A DNA stretch of 64,000 bases from CAVUNY01 sp963768585. GTDB taxonomy: Bacteria; Chloroflexota; Anaerolineae; Anaerolineales; Anaerolineaceae. Shown here piece after piece: positions 62,958 through 64,000 of the stretch (within the stretch, counting starts at the first letter, position 1; every line of letters begins with the position of its first letter). The stretch covers positions 124,001 through 188,000 of the forward strand of contig CAVYIF010000019.1 in NCBI GenBank assembly GCA_963768585.1. The letters are read 5' to 3'. The position numbers and the translations under genes were made by a program. The notes beneath the pieces were generated by a model. That model made no database searches, was not told where the DNA came from, and saw nothing but the letters and a program-made list of their open reading frames with translations.

Positions 62958-63013
62958 ATACCGCCGGTATTGAGAAAAAGACAAACAATGGATCACTTTC
63001 GAAAGGAAAAATT

Positions 63014-63997
63014 ATGGAATACGCTCGATTAGGATCAACGGGAATGAAAGTCTCACGCATCTGCCTGGGCTGCATGGGCTTTGGCGACGCGGAACACTGG
63101 ACTCATAAATGGGTGCTGAACGAAGAAAACAGCCGGCCGGTTATTCAGAAAGCGCTCGAGTTGGGGATTAATTTCTTCGATACCGCCAATGTCTATTCCA
63201 TAGGGGTGAGTGAGCAGATTCTCGGGCGCGCTTTGAAAGATTTCGCCAAACGAGATGAGGTGGTCATCGCCACCAAGGTGCGCGGCAGAATGCACGATGG
63301 ACCGAATGGCGAAGGCCTGTCGCGCAAGGCGATTCTCAGCGAGATCGACAACAGCCTGAGGCGGTTGGGGACGGATTACGTCGACCTTTACCAGATCCAC
63401 CGCTGGGATTATGAAACCCCTATCGAGGAAACGATGGAAGTGCTGAACGATGTGGTCAGGGCTGGCAAGGTTCGCTACATCGGCGCCTCCGCCATGTTTG
63501 CCTGGCAGTTCCAGAAGGCGCTGCACGTCGCCGAGCAGCACGGCTGGACGCGCTTCGTCTCGATGCAGAATCATCTGAACCTGATCTACCGCGAAGAAGA
63601 GCGCGAAATGCTGCCCCTCTGCCGCGATCAAAAGATCGGGGTGATCCCGTACAGCCCGCTGGCATCGGGAAGATTGACGCGGGATTGGTCGTCGCAAAGC
63701 ACGCTGCGTTCCGAAACGGATCAAATCCAGAAGAGTAAGTACGATGCGTCTGCCGAAAACGATCGACCGATTGTAGAACGGGTCGCGGAAATAGCGAAAC
63801 GGCATGGGGTTCCGCGCGTTCATATCGCCCTGGCCTGGCTGTTACAGAAGGACCCGGTCACGGCACCACTTGTTGGGGCGACCAGGATCTCGCATCTGGA
63901 TGATGCTGTCGGCGCGCTGTCGGTGAAATTGACCCAGGAAGAGGTCGCATTTCTCGAAGAGCCGTACGTGCCACACGGCATCGTCGGTCACCAGTAA
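63014..63997 (+). CDS. Aldo/keto reductase
   Basis: A 327-residue NADPH-dependent reductase; AAGGA lies before ATG 63014. The active-site Asp and Tyr appear in INFFDTANVYSIGVSEQILG, the Lys in VIATKVRG, and the His in YQIHRWDYETPIEETMEVL. C-terminal APLVGATRISHLDDAV binds the cofactor phosphate. It belongs to the AKR YhdN/Tas-like subset acting on aldehydes and sugars. The gene ends three bases before the window end. Confidence 0.9.
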   Translation: MEYARLGSTGMKVSRICLGCMGFGDAEHWTHKWVLNEENSRPVIQKALELGINFFDTANVYSIGVSEQILGRALKDFAKRDEVVIATKVRGRMHDGPNGEGLSRKAILSEIDNSLRRLGTDYVDLYQIHRWDYETPIEETMEVLNDVVRAGKVRYIGASAMFAWQFQKALHVAEQHGWTRFVSMQNHLNLIYREEEREMLPLCRDQKIGVIPYSPLASGRLTRDWSSQSTLRSETDQIQKSKYDASAENDRPIVERVAEIAKRHGVPRVHIALAWLLQKDPVTAPLVGATRISHLDDAVGALSVKLTQEEVAFLEEPYVPHGIVGHQ

Positions 63998-64000
63998 ATA

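Noticed and set aside
1..64000. tRNA, rRNA, integrase, transposase or phage genes
   Set aside because: I looked for cloverleaf ends, rRNA landmarks and recombinase motifs and saw none that could be supported.

Overview
The window is GC-rich bacterial DNA with many glycoside hydrolases, a Tad-type pilin/von Willebrand cluster, a MoxR/DUF58/DUF4129 operon, a very large CXXCH-repeat protein and secreted Kelch and Thr-Pro-rich proteins. This content fits an uncultured Chloroflexota, perhaps Anaerolineae. That is an inference from gene content; no rRNA or other decisive marker is present. I saw no tRNA, rRNA, CRISPR array, transposase or phage gene.

Layout. 1-5.6 kb: carbohydrate genes (end of L-arabinose isomerase, GH99/WbsX-like protein, GH35 beta-galactosidase, URO-D-family protein). 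5.8-12.5 kb: housekeeping and mixed genes (Cys-motif protein, LspA, bactofilin-like protein, MFS transporter, nucleotidyltransferase, methyltransferase, DUF2277, inositol-phosphatase-like). 12.8-16.4 kb: FGGY sugar kinase, a decayed ICMT-like methyltransferase and an alpha-helical toroid protein. 16.5-21.6 kb: Zn-phospholipase-like protein, then the DUF4129/unknown/MoxR/DUF58 operon ending in a 31-residue membrane peptide and a strong terminator. 21.7-25.3 kb: MtaB-type methanol:corrinoid methyltransferase behind a consensus promoter overlapped by a LacI-type palindrome, a divergent zinc alcohol dehydrogenase and a DapA-family aldolase. 25.4-34.4 kb, all minus strand: Kelch protein, TadE-like protein, TadG-like vWA protein and two tandem TadE-PA14 fusion proteins. 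34.9-46.3 kb: sulfotransferase-like protein, URO-D/MtaA-like methyltransferase, CHAT-like/TPR protein, the multihaem protein with about 38 CXXCH motifs, a pentapeptide-repeat protein, two paralogous secreted proteins, a phosphotransferase and a GH29 fucosidase. 46.3-58.4 kb: GH172, omega-amidase, Fe-S aldo/keto reductase, uracil-DNA-glycosylase-like protein, a GH remnant, CysS, GH42, TMEM175, hemerythrin and GH4. 58.5-64 kb: cyclophilin, methyltransferase, CPBP protease, double carboxymuconolactone decarboxylase, DUF2255, EamA transporter and aldo/keto reductase.

Taken together, the genes suggest a heterotroph that trims plant or host glycans (galactosides, fucosides, arabinose, fructans), channels the sugars through a kinase, dehydrogenase and aldolase, carries C1/corrinoid methyl-transfer parts, and displays pilin-linked lectin-like and haem-rich proteins on its surface.

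Caveat: about ten loci carry frame breaks, many at homopolymer runs (G7, A7, T4), and one carries an in-frame stop. Either the assembly has residual indel errors or several genes are decaying. Coordinates of broken genes are given for the whole reconstructed gene and the break points are stated.
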